Source: Sindora glabra (lineage: Eukaryota > Streptophyta > Magnoliopsida > Fabales > Fabaceae). Taken from it: a DNA stretch of 64,000 nucleotides. How positions within the stretch are numbered: position 1 is the stretch's first letter; each line of letters opens with the position of its first letter. Positions 49,501 through 63,130 of this stretch are shown one piece after another. Both the position numbers and the translations under genes were made by a program. Below the pieces are notes generated by a model. It was not told the DNA's origin. It was given only the letters and a program-made list of their open reading frames with translations, and ran no database searches. The DNA is taken from NCBI GenBank assembly GCA_020226215.1, contig CM035228.1, positions 1,603,901 to 1,667,900 on the forward strand, in the 5' to 3' direction.

Positions 49501-49850
49501 TTTTCTCCAAAGAAAACAAATCCCTATGGAGTGTGCACCGCAACTTCCGGGGTTTAATTACGAAAACCTGCTCCTTCGTCACAAACCACAAGTTCTCCTA
49601 ATACAAAAAATAAAAAATAAAAAAATTATTTCAAGCTTGCATCGTTGATATATTTTTACTTATACAAACCATGCATAAAATCGTGATATATATATTCTAC
49701 GTCTAATTATTTATAAGTCATTATTATTAAATAATTAATTATTTTATTTCTCATTTTTTATTTAGTTCTTAAGCTTACACATAAACATTCTAATAAAATC
49801 ACCTATTGGAGTTTTCGTTTTCGTAATTATAAAAAAACTTTGTTGGGTAG
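46561..49850. other. AT-rich intergenic DNA with short coding-like stretches
   Basis: No recognisable gene. On the minus strand 48266-48502 an open frame starts METITASHGNRGMAANSEEI and could be a first-exon relic (a GTACGC donor follows near 48345), but I know no family for it. At 49045-49105 an imperfect inverted repeat built on AACGTTAC/GTAAGCGTTAC stands out as GC-richer. Confidence 0.4.
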
Positions 49851-52800
49851 GATGAAGAAGATGGAATAATTAGAGAGGAGGAGGAGAATGGTTTTGATGC
49901 AAATTTTGAGAGTTATAATAATTGATAAGATTATAACGACAAGCGAGTTTATCCTCTATTAAAACTATAAGAAAAAGAACTTATTTAAATAAAAAAATCA
50001 TGGCAACAAAGTTTGATAATCAAATTGATGGGAAAAATAGTTAATTTTTTTCCCCTTAAGAGGAAGTCAGTGCAAATATGACAAGAAATTGAAAATTTTA
50101 AAATAGTTGGCCTTTACTATGACTATTATCTTTTGAATTTTTGGGACTTTGTCTTAACCAAAGGACTTTGGATGATTTATGATCATTATCTAGTGGTTCA
50201 AGGATGGATCCCAAACTTCAACCTAAGTAAGGCTTCAATTGATTCTGCAATTGTTGTTTAGGTCAAGTTGTTAGAGCTTCCAATGGAATATTTTGATCAT
50301 AAGTGCTTAACACCTATCAGGAATAGAATCAATAAGATAGTTAAAGTGGATATCATGATAGAAGTGAGAACCAGGGGAAATAGACTAAGCATATGTCATG
50401 ATTGATCTACATGAATCTTTGCTTTCATAATTCAAAGTAGGGCATGCAAACATAAAAGGAGAGTATGAGGGAATGCACCTTATATGCTTTTAATGAAAAC
50501 TTATCTCATTATGTAATATAAGTTATAAATGTATTACTAAGGTAATTATGAATAGGCTTATAAAAGTATGCTTCCTAAATTGACATCTCCCTACCACATG
50601 AGCTTTATGCCTAGGCATTGTATTCAAGACAATATTCTAATGGCACGAACTAACCCTAGTTGTAATTAGTGTAGAAATTGTTTACCCTATTTCCATTAGC
50701 CTAATATACATTTTTCATTTATATATTAAAGCATATATGAATTATTAGGTGAATAATTAAGCACCAAGGAGAAATTAATAAGATTTTTTTTTATAAAAAT
50801 TGATTCGATAACAAGAGGAATTAGGTCTGCTTATAATCCATCTAAAGTTGAGAATAAGTTAGTCTAACTAGTACTAAATGGAATAAGTTTTTATCTTCCT
50901 ATTTCCAGTCCTTCACCCTATATAGGACAAGATTTAAATTATCTATCCACAATCAAAACATGCATAATTGCCCATTGTTATATTGGAGAGCTTTCAAAAA
51001 TTTAACTTTAAGGTAGTCATGGTGGCTTAGCTTGAGAATATGTAAAATAGAGATACAAAAAAGTAAGTTCAAAATTTAGCGGGGAGTTGTAAACATCCTA
51101 GGATAAATAAATTTAAAGAAATTAAAAATTATATAAATTTTTACCAGCTGTATTTATCCTCCTTTAACTACAACATTTAACTTAAACAGTACTAAATTTA
51201 GCCATCAATGATAATGATATAACATTAGTTAACATTAATTAAAATTTCTAAGAATAAGGCCTGTAAGCCCATTTAATTCTAGCCAAAATATGCAAAACAT
51301 TATCAATCCACATTACTTGTAGTTTAAGGCAAACATTTCAATAATATTTTGTAAACAATCAATCTTGCACAAAAGCAGGTAAACTTCCTTGTAACTCCTG
51401 ATTATCTTTATCTCTTCACAAACTTAACTTTGTCCTTCCAGGGCCTACTTTATCCTTTTACAAATATTTACTAGATCCGATTCAACACATAATTGTCATC
51501 AATGCAACCTAATATTAAATTTCTAAATCATTTATCATATATCAAGTCTAATCATCATAATTTAATTTGATTCATATGACATTTTACAAATCAAAACATC
51601 TATGCCTTATTGCATGGTCACATACCAACCATTCATTATCATTTCCACTGTACAACACTTGTATTTAACATAAAAGACTCACTTCATTCCTTCACATTTA
51701 AAAAAGGATCAGTTTCTAAGGATATAAGGGTGTAGTTGACTATATACTTAATTATGCATTACTTGAAAACAAATTATACAGACATAGTTGACTGTATATA
51801 GCCTTTTAGAAAGTAAGATGACAATCTTGTAGTCCACGACCTTTCTTCAAAAAGTAGGGTTATTGTTAACTATCGAGTGACCATCAGTGATCCTAATAGC
51901 TCGTAGTTAACTATACAATCCTTAAGAATAATTCTTTTGGGGCATAGTCAATTAGTATTACAAATGGTTTGAGAGCAAACTATAACTTTGTAGTAAACTA
52001 TACTTGTCCAAGAGCTTGCCTTTGAGCACATTGTTGACTACCTTTAGGTTTTTAACGAAATTCAATGCAAAATTAATATTTATATGGTAAAATCTCCAAA
52101 CAAATTAATTTATTATACCATTATCCTTAGTAAATTATCAAAATGCATTTATAACAATTTATTTATGCCAATTACAACATTAAAAGCAAACCAACACATC
52201 ACATATCAACATATTTCATATATATTCACTAAAAACCTTAACTCAATCCAAATTATTTTAATTAAATCTCTAATATTGGTTAGTATGTCTACTTGTTTAG
52301 TATGAAATAAATACTTGGAAGCTAAGATTGAAATTTGGCAATTTTTAATCATTTAAAGTCATTAAATTTAAGGTTAAGGTTTATATTTTCCTTTTGAGCT
52401 TAATGTTTAGGTTTTACTAATTCCAAAGGGAAAATAAAAAAGGCATTAATGACAGTTTAAGTGACTTTATCTTGATTGTATAAAGAATTTGATAAGATTT
52501 AGCTTCTTTTTAGCTTGATCAAAAGAACAGTTGAAATATGAAAGAAAGAAAGTGAGGTGAGAATAAATTTAAGGATTTTAAGGAAAATAGAGAGTAAGAA
52601 AAAGGGTTAGAGTTTTAAGGGATTAAAAGGGAATAAACATGGGGATATTTTCAAAAATAGATCCTAAATCTTATCGATACTCACATACTTACCTTTAAAT
52701 ACTATTAATTTTTAAACTTTTTTAGTTTATCCATTTTTTCTTAATTAAATCACATAATTTCCTCATTCCAAATTTATTTAAATAATTAATTATTATCTAC

Positions 52801-53600
52801 ATAAGATTTCTATTTTATATCTTTTTATGTTAATTTATTATTTTCATAAGAAATAATTTATTTAACAATAGTTGATTATAACTAAGTTAAACTTTTGCTT
52901 GAACTTTCATAGTCGACTACCTAATTAACTATTTGTGCTAGAATTCTTTTTTGGATACCCATAATCAATGATATAGTTGATTAATGCCCTATTACCATAC
53001 AATATCATATGTTATATGGAAAAAAACATTATTTTACTTTCTTGCACATGTAAGTTAAGAATAAATTACTTCAAATGCAAATGATGGTGAGTAAAATAAA
53101 CAAATGAACTATATTTATATTTAAAAAGGGAATGAAAATCATTTAATTTTATTCTATTATATCATAATACTTTGAGAATTGGATTTTATGTTTTGTTTAA
53201 AAGGATAAACCACTTATGGCCTTGTTTTTTATATGTATGGTTGTGTTATGAACATAGAAATTAAGAAATTAACTAAGATGATGTTATTGTATTATGAATT
53301 AGGAAATTGATGAGAATGATTAGGTAAGGTGTAAATACTTATGTCATGACTTGTGCACCAAACCTATGTGCCCGTTCATGAGAAAATAAGATAAATATTA
53401 AAGAAACAACATTAGGATTATGAGGGATAAAGATAAAGAGAGTCAAATAATTGTTTATGATTTAATTGCATTACAACTTTTTAAGTTGGAAACTTTCTTT
53501 TTCTTTCTAATTAAGCATATTTTGCTCTTAAAAAGTTTGTTGGTCACATAAATGCCTTAAATGACAATTATAAAGTTAGTAAATATATGCATCCTGTGAT
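49851..53600. other. AT-rich repeat-like region with GTTGACTAT motifs
   Basis: No coding sequence is identified. Between 51725 and 52045 the motif TAGTTGACTATA and variants (TAGTTAACTATAC, TAGTTGACTGTATA, ATAGTCAATTAG) recur at least six times, with a second small cluster at 52870-52980. Such clusters resemble internal repeats of degraded non-coding retroelements. Confidence 0.35.
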
Positions 53601-55194
53601 TATAATTGATGAAAACTCTAATAGAGTCTTAGGTATTTGCTTCTACCTTGCTTATTTAGTATTCACATTGTCATATTTATTTTAAATAAAATGTTTCTCA
53701 CTAAATCTTTATACTTACTTTCTTGTGGATTTAACTTTTCAAATATTTCGCAAAATGTACCACCACAACAAGCAAGATGCTTTTTTGTAAAGATTTTTTC
53801 ACTTATCATTTGTTGACTTGGTAGTACATGTGAATTTGAATGTTGTAATTAGCAAAATTGGTTCTACTAAGTCACTTTTACTAAGGATTTACAGTTAAAT
53901 ATTTATAATGAATCATGAAGTTAGGCTAACTTATACTAACGAGAGAAAGAGAGAGAGAGATTTATAAATTAATTTAGCTATTCTTTATATTAAAATTCAA
54001 TTAGAATTGAAATGCTTGAAATGAAATATATTTTAATTTTATTAATGAATGAGAATGTGATACAATTAATTTCCATATTATAATAGTAAATTATTAAAAA
54101 TGAGGCTAATGAGATTATTCAAGAATAGTCCTGTGCTGGTCATGATATCATTTTACTAGAATCTTACAATTTTAAAAATAAAAAATATTAATTATTTATA
54201 AATAATAGAGATCTATGTACTTTGTCAATACTCTTTCTCATAAATCTTGATGAACAGAGTAATCTATGTTCAAACTAGTTTATAAATACAAATTTTAATT
54301 TCATTAGTCTCCTAAATCCCTACTAAATCTATGTAAAGAACAATAAAATAAATTTAATTATAATTTTGGTCTTTGATCTGTAAATTTTTTAATTTAACTT
54401 AAATTGTAATTGTTATCAATTAATATTAATTTATTTTATTATCAATTATTTTTCAATTAAATTAGAAATTTTTATTCGAGTAAAAATAAGATTATAGGTG
54501 CTTGTCAAGAAATAGTTTATAAGTATTTGTATTAAACAAAAGTTTGAAGTTTGAAAATGATTTAATACATGTGAATATATGGATTATGTGAAAATTTTGA
54601 TATAGGGTATGAGATAGATGTAATAATAAATGTTAAAAAGTTATGGATTTATAATATAGATCTTTCACATATATTATTTTGTTATCTTAATATTATAATG
54701 AATCTATTCTTACATATACTTTTTTCCTTAAAATTTATGATTTTTTCCATCTTAAATTGTTCTTATATTTTATTTTTTTTAGGAGTAGGAATGATAATCT
54801 GTTTAATGCATATACTTAAGGTTTTTGGTTCAAAACCTAAATATGATAGGAAGCAAAGCTTCTGAGATAACATCACATGCCATTGTAATTTAGGATCCTC
54901 TAAATTGCAAGATGCATTTTACAGGATAAAGTGAAATATCACAACCCTTCCTTTGATAAGAAATTCAAAAGTATAAGTAATTATAAATTCAAAGATTACT
55001 TTTTAAATTGGTTACTATTTATTTTATTTTGAACTTTCGATTTTCTCATAAAAAATTATGGTATTTCACTTTACCTTTTAAAACATATCTTATACTTTAA
55101 AAAAGTTTGATCCGTGCCAATATATTATTAAGGTATTGTTTGCTTTTGTATTTTTATGTATAATACTTGTTTGTCTAAAGAGGGAATATTTTTT

Positions 55195-55387
55195 AAGTTT
55201 AAATTTGATCCATTATTAGTATAAAATTTTTTACACTATCGGTAAATAGTATGATTACACATTATTAAAAAATTAATAATTTTTGCTAATAATAGAAATA
55301 ATTTAACAATTTTTATTAACATGACAAGATATGAATAAATAATAATATAAAATTAAACTATACTAATAGTAAATCAAATTTAAATTC
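55195..55387. mobile_element. Palindromic MITE-like element, copy 3
   Basis: 193 bp with clean inverted arms AAGTTTAAATTTGATCC... and ...AAATCAAATTTAAATTC, followed inwards by TTATTAGTATAAAATT and its inverse. Best-preserved member of the family in this window. Confidence 0.7.
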
Positions 55388-56509
55388 ATATTTTTTAACA
55401 AAAATATATTTATATTTAACTGCCTTAAATATAAAAGGTTATTTAGTTCATAGAAGTATAATGAAAAATGTAATTTTTAGGGAAGTAGAGTATTCTTGAG
55501 TCACTTAGTTGGCAATTGCTAAGATGGAGAAAGTAAAATTTCCAAATAATCTACTTCCCACAAATCATGATAAAGTGCTCCCCTACACTCTTAATAAGAA
55601 AAATTTCCCATGTTTGTTTTAGATGAAAATACAAAATTATTCTTACTTAATTTATTTAAAGACCGCTTTAACTTTTATTTCTTATAATTAAAAAATTATA
55701 ATAAATATAATTTATTAATTATAAAATATAAATATATTTATTTAATTATAATTATTTACTATATCAAATATAATTAATTTATATATTAATTATATAATTT
55801 AATAAAATATAATAAGCATTATATAAAATTATATGAGATAAAAATTAAATATTATATCTTAAATATAAATTATAAATATAATCATAAATATAATTATAAT
55901 AATATAAATTTAATCCTAAATATAATAATGTTCATTATATATATCTATTATATTATTTTATCTATTATTTTATATTTATTATGTATATTATTTATTGTTT
56001 TAATATTCAATTCTGACAATAAAAATTGTTTATTTCTTATATATTTTATACAGATTCAAAAAAAATTAATTATTTAAATAATATTTTTAAAAAATTATAT
56101 TCTATTTTAATTATATTAAAATAATTTAATATATTTATGTAACATATCTTAACTTTTATATAGGTCTATTTTTTATAATAAATTAAAAAATGAAAAATTA
56201 CCAATTTAGAAAATTTGTGATGAAAAAAGAGGTTAAAAATATAATTTAAAAGAAAATAATTAAAATTTATTGATATTTTCATTTTTTATGTTATATTTTT
56301 TGAGGAATTTTGATTTGATTATATTTCCCCAAAATTTTAGAATTGGACTAAATAAAATAAAATACAGAAAGTTAGTCCTTAGAAAATGTTAATTCTTTTA
56401 TATCAATTAAATAATTTTATATTTATAATCCTAGGGAAAAAATAGGATATAATACTCCTGTAGAATTTTATATTTTTAATACGAGGGAAATAATAGAATA
56501 GATCACGCG

Positions 56510-57000
56510 ATGTTAATGCACAAATTTAAGAGTTTTTTTGCGCCGTATGTGGATCACAAAATTTGCAAATTTTTCACACGAAATGGTGAATTTCACTAAT
56601 TTCATTTTCTAGTATTTACCAGTTTAGATCCTCGGTATAGCTTTTTATATTAATTTAGATTTTTTATTTCCAATTTGACGCATGTTAAAATTTGAACCTA
56701 TTTTGTTTAAAATTTGATATTAAAGATCTGAAAATAGGTATAAAAGTTTTTGGATCAAGTAGTGCATGACATCTTTTGAAGGTTTTATACTTTCTGTTAT
56801 ATTTAGAGTTTAATCCCTAATTTTTTATATGTATGTTTAGTAATTTAATTATCTTCTTATTTACAATTTTTTTAAAATAGAATATCAAAAAAATTATATC
56901 CACTTGCCTTGATATTTAATTTAATTACATTTATATATATATATTCTATTTTTTAAAATATATACTGATTTCACTTATCTTTCAAAAGCAAGGGGTATGA
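56510..57000. repeat. Direct repeat, copy A
   Basis: Colinear with 58650-59000: TGGATCACA, TTTTTCACACGAAAT, TTTCTAGTATTT, TATTAATTTAGATTTTTTATTT and CTTTTATTTTTCAAAA-like text in the same order. Confidence 0.7.
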
Positions 57001-57253
57001 CTGTATTTTTCAAATAAAAAATAAATATACATATATAAATAGATGTTAGTATATATATTTTTAAAATAAAAAAGTTATGCAAAGGAAACCAATTACATTA
57101 TGTTATAAAAGACTTAAATATTCTTTTTTGTGTAGCCAGAAACGAAGCGATAAATTCAATTTAAATTTAATAAATATAATTATAAATTTAAAATATGTAT
57201 ACCGACTTCACTTATCTTTCGAGAAAGTATGAGCGTATCTTTTAAATAAAGAA

Positions 57254-57324
<71 letters not shown>

Positions 57325-57450
57325 GAAAATAGATGCTAATATATATATTTTAAATTAAAAGAGTTATGCAAAGGAAACCAGCTACATTATTTTGAAAAAG
57401 ATTTGAATACTTTTTCTACAGTCAGCTACAAAGCAATAAATTCAATATAA
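56945..57450. repeat. Tandem duplication of about 240 bp
   Basis: The unit at 56945-57183 (ACTTATCTTTCAAAAG ... AGTTATGCAAAGGAAACC ... AAATTCAAT) repeats at 57184-57450. The second unit contains an expanded (AT)n run. Confidence 0.8.
57257..57330. repeat. (AT)n microsatellite
   Basis: About 60 uninterrupted bases of alternating A and T ending in GTATATATG, inside the second tandem unit. Confidence 0.92.
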
Positions 57451-58649
57451 ATTTAAAAGTTTTAGAAGGATTACATTTAAATTTTATCTTATACACCAAA
57501 TAATATAATATATTTATGTACTATAAGATTATTGAATAATATAGTAAGATATTATATAGAATAAAATAGTATATTATATTATGTTTGGTCTAGTACAGAA
57601 TAAGGTGAAATTTTATGTAAAATTATTCTATTTATTATTTATTGTCATGTTGTACAGGAATATATATAATTAAAAATAATTAATTTAATTAAAATACAAT
57701 AGCAAAAACCAATAAAACTTAGTACTTAATTTGATTGAAATATCCTTCAACAACAATATCTTTCTAAAAAAATATGATAATATATATAAATTGAAATTTT
57801 ATATTTTTGGTAAAATAAAAATTTATACTTTGACAATAAAATAATATAACATCTTTTATCAACATACATACACCGATACACATATACGAACGTGTACACA
57901 TTAATTAATGTATGTGGGAATGCAAATATGACAAACTAGTAAAAAATATAAAATTTAATTTGTACCTTGTATAAAATTCTAAAATATATTAAAAATAATA
58001 TACACTGTCTATAAATATCATAAACACTATCTAATATTATAAAATAAAAATTTTAAAAATATTAATTTAAAATATAAATGCCACCATAAAAGAATTTTTT
58101 GATTTTAATTTTATAAAAAATTAATTATAATTTCATTAGTCTCTTATACCTTTACTAAATCCGTACAAACCACAATAAATAAGATTTTGTTATAATTTCG
58201 AACATCTTAATATATAAGCTGTTGAAGTTAACTCAAACTTTAATTTTTATTAATTAATGTTAATTTGTTTATAGAAAGCTTCACAGAGAATTTGGAATTA
58301 TAATTGTCAACATTAATAGCACATCTTTTTCTGTATTATTACTGTTACAATAAATTTACCTTCCCCTAAAAGTTTTCTTTTGGGATTTAGAATTTTTCTA
58401 TGTTGTGTGTTCTAATTATATAATACTTATTTGATTAGAGGAAGGATTTTTTTCCAACACAAATTATTCACATTTAATCCCTTCAAATATAATATTTTGT
58501 TTTGGTAAAAATTAAATAAATTAATTTTTTATTAGTAAATTCTAACAAATTCAAGAGCAAAAATCATAATTGATTTACGAGACAGACTCCGGTAGAGCTA
58601 TATGTCTGCAATTCTAAAAATGTTAGGAGACAAAATGATGCTAATCAGC

Positions 58650-59060
58650 AAATTAAAAATTTTGAGGGCAATAGATGGATCACATAATTTGTACTTTTTT
58701 CACGGGATAAATTACACTAACTTCATATTCTAGTATTTTCCATTTGACCCCATTTAAAATTTTTATATTAGTAGGGATTTTTTATTTTCAATCTGATGCA
58801 AGTTACAATATGAGCCTAGCTGGTTTAAATTCTTTAACATAGGATCAAAATAGAGTATAAGAAAAATTATGTCCATTTTCTTTATTAGAAAAATTATATT
58901 CATTTCTCTTAATATTTAATTTAATTATACTTACTCATTTTTATTTTAAAAATTATACATTAACTTCTTTTATTTTTCAAAAATAAGGAATGTGAATATA
59001 GGTTAAAATAAAGAAAAATAAAATTAAATATATATAAAATAGATGAGAAAAACATATTGA
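58650..59060. repeat. Direct repeat, copy B
   Basis: Counterpart of 56510-57000 with a further partial match to the tandem unit (TCTTTTATTTTTCAAAAATAAGGAATG). Confidence 0.65.
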
Positions 59061-59650
59061 TATCCTTGAATTTTAATAAAATTATATGGATCTTTCTTCT
59101 AATTTTAAAACCTACATACGCATCATTTGAAACATAAAATAATAAAATAATGCTACATTTAAATTCAACTTTAAACTTTTCTCTAATAAGATAATGAGAA
59201 AAAATAATTATAAATTCAAATAAAATATTATATGATAATTTAAATATTTTATCATTAAAAATATATTACGGTTAAACTCAAATAGGTAAAAATATATGAT
59301 TATAGCATTAAAATTTAATTTTTTTCATCAATCATATTTTTGGGAATTAACTTAATCAAAGTATGATTTTATCATTTAAAATATCTCATATTTGAATATA
59401 TAACCCTCTATATTTTTATCAAGAAATTTTAAATTTATATTTAAATATAACATTATTTTATATTTTAATAGAAGTTTGTATAAATTTTGAAATTAAAAAA
59501 GAAATATAAGTAATTTCACTAAAATTTATGAATATTTTTTTAAAATAGAATATTAGTACATATTTAAAATTAAAAAATGTAAATATAATTATAATAATTT
59601 AAAAAAACGAATGTAATATACTTTAAAATATAATAATTATTTTTAATGAT

Positions 59651-59960
59651 ATTCTAAAAAGACCCGATAAGTTGTCGGCCAAGTACCGTACTGGCCCGTT
59701 TTGCATTGGAGTAATAATTGCATAAACATGGAGACAATAAAGGTTATTTCCCAAATAAAAAGGAAAACAATGAAAGAAGATACTCGTGGGGCATCATCCG
59801 CCGTACGATGAATAAGTGGCAATGTTTTCTTTTCCTTTTTTACCCCTCTCTTTCCAACCCTCTCTTCGACCCACTTTGGGAACGAGTGATAAACGGGTGG
59901 CTTTGTTGCGTTGCAGTCCTTAGTCTATATATATATCTGCAGCTGTAAGGCTTGTCAGGT
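59651..59960 (+). promoter_or_regulatory. Promoter of the GDP-mannose 3,5-epimerase gene
   Basis: Base composition changes abruptly here from AT-rich repeats to balanced DNA. A TATA box (TATATATATAT) lies at 59926-59936, which predicts transcription starting near 59960, at the head of a pyrimidine-rich leader. Confidence 0.65.
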
Positions 59961-60038
59961 CATCTACCTCCACTGCCTCCTCTCGCTTTATCTCTTCTCT
60001 TACCTTCACTGTCTTCATCTCAATTTACCATTCCGAAG

Positions 60039-60761
60039 GTATGTGCCTCCATTCCCTTTTCTCTTTCGCCTTGCAAATTTACTAGTACTCTGTTCTCAGT
60101 TCCATTTTCTTCGATGTCATTCATGAGTACGTGCCATGGTATCATTTTTCTAATTTAGGGTTTAAATTTCATGAGTTTGTCTTCAACCTTGCATGACATT
60201 TTAGTACGCTTGGACTGCAGATCCTATGTCTACATTCCATGTGTATACAATTTTGTTCTGTTTTGCTCGAATTTCTCATTGTCGTCGAGGTGCTATTATT
60301 TTTTCTTCGATTTTTCATTTTTCTTTAAAGCGACTGATTTCACTACTCGTTTATTTTGGAATTTGGTTGAAGAGTGTTATCCATGTTTCTGTTGTTTTCT
60401 GAAATATAACTTTGCCTACTAAAATGAGTTGATTTTTGGCATATATTTGCCTTAATTTTATTTGCACTCCATTTTAACTCCCATTGATTTTTTTTCTTTC
60501 TGCGCTGTATTAATCCATGTTGTTCTATTTTATATTGGTTAGTGTTCTTAGTGTTCTTCTTGGAGAACCTCTGTGTTTCTCAATTGGGTTATTTCTAAAA
60601 AATTGACCCTTCATGAATTTGGATTATATTTTCCATGTTGTCAATTTCCCCGTACTTCTCAATAACTCCCTTGTGAGATTGCGTTGTTTCTAGAGTTTAT
60701 GTTCAAATCTGAAGGCAGTTTTTAGCAATTTGTGCTTATCTGACCGGCTCAAGTGTTGCAG
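60039..60761 (+). other. Intron in the 5' UTR of the epimerase gene
   Basis: Donor AAG|GTATGT at 60039 and acceptor TGTTGCAG ending at 60761, one base before the start codon region. It is T-rich like plant introns. An in-frame ATG at 60730 lies inside it and is removed by splicing, so the protein starts at 60763. Confidence 0.8.
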
Positions 60762-60762
60762 A

Positions 60763-63130
60763 ATGGGAAGTACTGGAAAAACTGACTATGGAGCCTATAC
60801 CTTTGAGAATCTTGAGAGAGAACACTACTGGCCATCAGAAAAGCTTCGGATTTCCATCACAGGGGCCGGTGGTTTCATTGCCTCACACATAGCACGGCGC
60901 TTGAAGACGGAGGGACATTACATCATTGCTTCTGACTGGAAGAAAAATGAGCACATGACTGAGGACATGTTCTGCCATGAGTTCCATCTTGTTGATCTTA
61001 GGGTCATGGATAACTGTTTGAAGGTTACCCAGGGAGTTAATCATGTTTTCAACCTTGCTGCTGATATGGGTGGGATGGGCTTTATTCAGTCTAACCACTC
61101 TGTCATTATGTACAACAACACAATGATTAGCTTCAACATGATTGAGGCTGCCAGGATTAATGGGGTTAAGAGGTTAGCTATCTTGGATATAGTATCTTGT
61201 GAGTTTAAAATTTTTGGGGTGATCAATGAACACACATTTATAGTTTGGTATCAATTTTGACATTCATACTTTGTGTTTGTATGCCATAAACGTGTTTTCA
61301 GATTCTTTTATGCCTCTAGTGCTTGTATCTACCCTGAATTTAAACAGTTGGAGACTGATGTCAGCTTGAAGGAGTCCGATGCCTGGCCTGCTGAGGTTTG
61401 TTTGAAAATTCTCCCTTGAGCCCCCCCTCCCCCAACAATTTTTTTCCATCTTAATTTGCTGGTTATTCAGTTGCACCTCAAATTTGATATGTTTAATTAT
61501 ATAACTTGGTTTAGCCACAAGATGCATATGGACTAGAGAAGCTTGCAACAGAGGAACTATGCAAACATTATAACAAAGATTTTGGAATTGAATGCCGTAT
61601 TGGGAGGTTCCATAACATTTATGGTCCTTTTGGGACATGGAAAGGTATCCTTTTGACTGCATCGCAAGTTATACTTGTTTGTATTGTAGGAATGGATATA
61701 TAAGTAAACAAGTTGGAATTTGTTATCATTTAGATGTGCTAAGTTTGTTGCTTTGTTGTTCTGTCATATAGGTGGAAGGGAGAAGGCTCCTGCTGCTTTT
61801 TGCCGAAAGGCAATTACTTCCTCTGATAGGTTTGAAATGTGGGGAGATGGATTGCAAACTAGATCCTTCACCTTCATTGATGAATGTGTCGAAGGTGTAC
61901 TTAGGTAAATCCTTGCTGTGTGTGTGCTTCAAGCAGCCAAGCTACACGTTATCTCTACGGGGTTCTTCAGTTCACTTTTGTAATTTGGAATTTAATATCA
62001 ATAAATTTGCTCTCAATTATTATAAACGAAAACAGCTATTCGCACATATTTATATATTCTAAATGTTTTTACATTTTTTTTAAACCTCTGAAGTTTAAAA
62101 CCCCTGTTAAATGATTTTTTTGAACATGTCATTTTTGTGAGTAAATTTTTTAGTAAAATTTCATTTATTTAAAAGCAAGGCATTATAAGAAAAACATTAG
62201 AAGTGCAATCAACTATCAATGGATTCTATGTCTACTAAATGTATTTTCTTACGCTGCTTGGAATCTGCCATGTTTGATTTCATTGGAAAATAGCCTTTTG
62301 TAGACTGTATGTATTTATGTTTTATATCAGTTTTACATTCTTCCATTGTAACTGACCATTTTGATCCACTTTTCTGTTTAGATTAACTAAGTCAGACTTC
62401 TGTGAGCCAGTAAACATTGGAAGTGACGAGATGGTCAGCATGAATGAGATGGCTGAGATTATTCTTAGCTTTGAGGATAAGAATATCCCTATACACCACA
62501 TTCCTGGACCAGAGGGAGTCCGTGGTCGCAACTCAGACAATACGCTGATCAAAGAGAAACTTGGATGGGCTCCATCTATGAAGTTGAAGGTATTAGTTGG
62601 AACAAATGTTGCCCTTCCTGTTGTTAATTCTTTCAACAAGTAATCCAATATCTGATTAACGTATATTCAACTTTTTATTATTCAAATGCAAGATGATAGT
62701 TCAACTCTGTTGTCCTTAAAGATGAATTATCTCTTTTGCTTTGCTAAATTCCAAAACTTTGTGCTTCGAATTTGACCCTATACAAGCAAAGATTAATGAA
62801 ACGAAGGTATTGTCGGAACCTATCCTATAGCGACCAAATACCTGGTTTTGGTTAACTACTCAATGAGAATCTCCTGCATAGTAGTTCTAATCTTTTATGT
62901 AATTATTTTTCTCTCTTCCTGACTTTGTTGAGCATCAGCTGGATTCTGTCTTAGTCACAAATCTGATATTGTAGGATGGACTGAGAATTACATACTTCTG
63001 GATAAAGGAACAGATTGAGAAAGAGAAGGCTCAAGGTATTGATATATCAATTTATGGGTCATCCAAAGTGGTGCAAACCCAAGCCCCAGTTCAACTAGGC
63101 TCACTTCGGGCAGCAGATGGCAAAGAATAG
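60763..63130 (+). CDS. GME: GDP-mannose 3,5-epimerase (EC 5.1.3.18)
   Basis: Converts GDP-D-mannose to GDP-L-galactose (and GDP-L-gulose) in the cytosol, feeding ascorbate synthesis and the L-galactose of cell-wall rhamnogalacturonan II. Coding exons: 60763-61172, 61302-61395, 61515-61644, 61772-61904, 62382-62589, 62975-63130; all introns are GT-AG, total 376 residues, the family's usual length (Arabidopsis 377). It is an extended short-chain dehydrogenase: Rossmann motif ITGAGGFIASHIARRL (Gly34-Gly37), catalytic SSACIYPEF with Cys145, the Tyr-x3-Lys pair in DAYGLEK (Tyr173, Lys177), and the second acid/base Lys216 in GGREK. The C-terminus SSKVVQTQAPVQLGSLRAADGKE is diagnostic. One residue is missing compared with Arabidopsis in the loop before SLKESDAWPAEPQ. 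Start chosen at MGSTGKTDYGAYTFE, right after the 5' UTR intron. No damage seen. Confidence 0.97.

Larger units (their letters stand above)
53601..59650. other. AT-rich intergenic DNA with dispersed and tandem repeats
   Basis: Nothing coding is seen. It carries the MITE at 55195-55387, a large direct repeat (56510-57000 against 58650-59060), a tandem duplication with an AT microsatellite (56945-57450) and a shorter repeat pair (54290-54430 against 58130-58270). Confidence 0.55.

Noticed and set aside
60730..60762. Upstream Met giving an 11-residue longer epimerase
   Set aside because: It lies inside the 5' UTR intron; family proteins begin MG.T.. directly and the acceptor is at 60760-60761.
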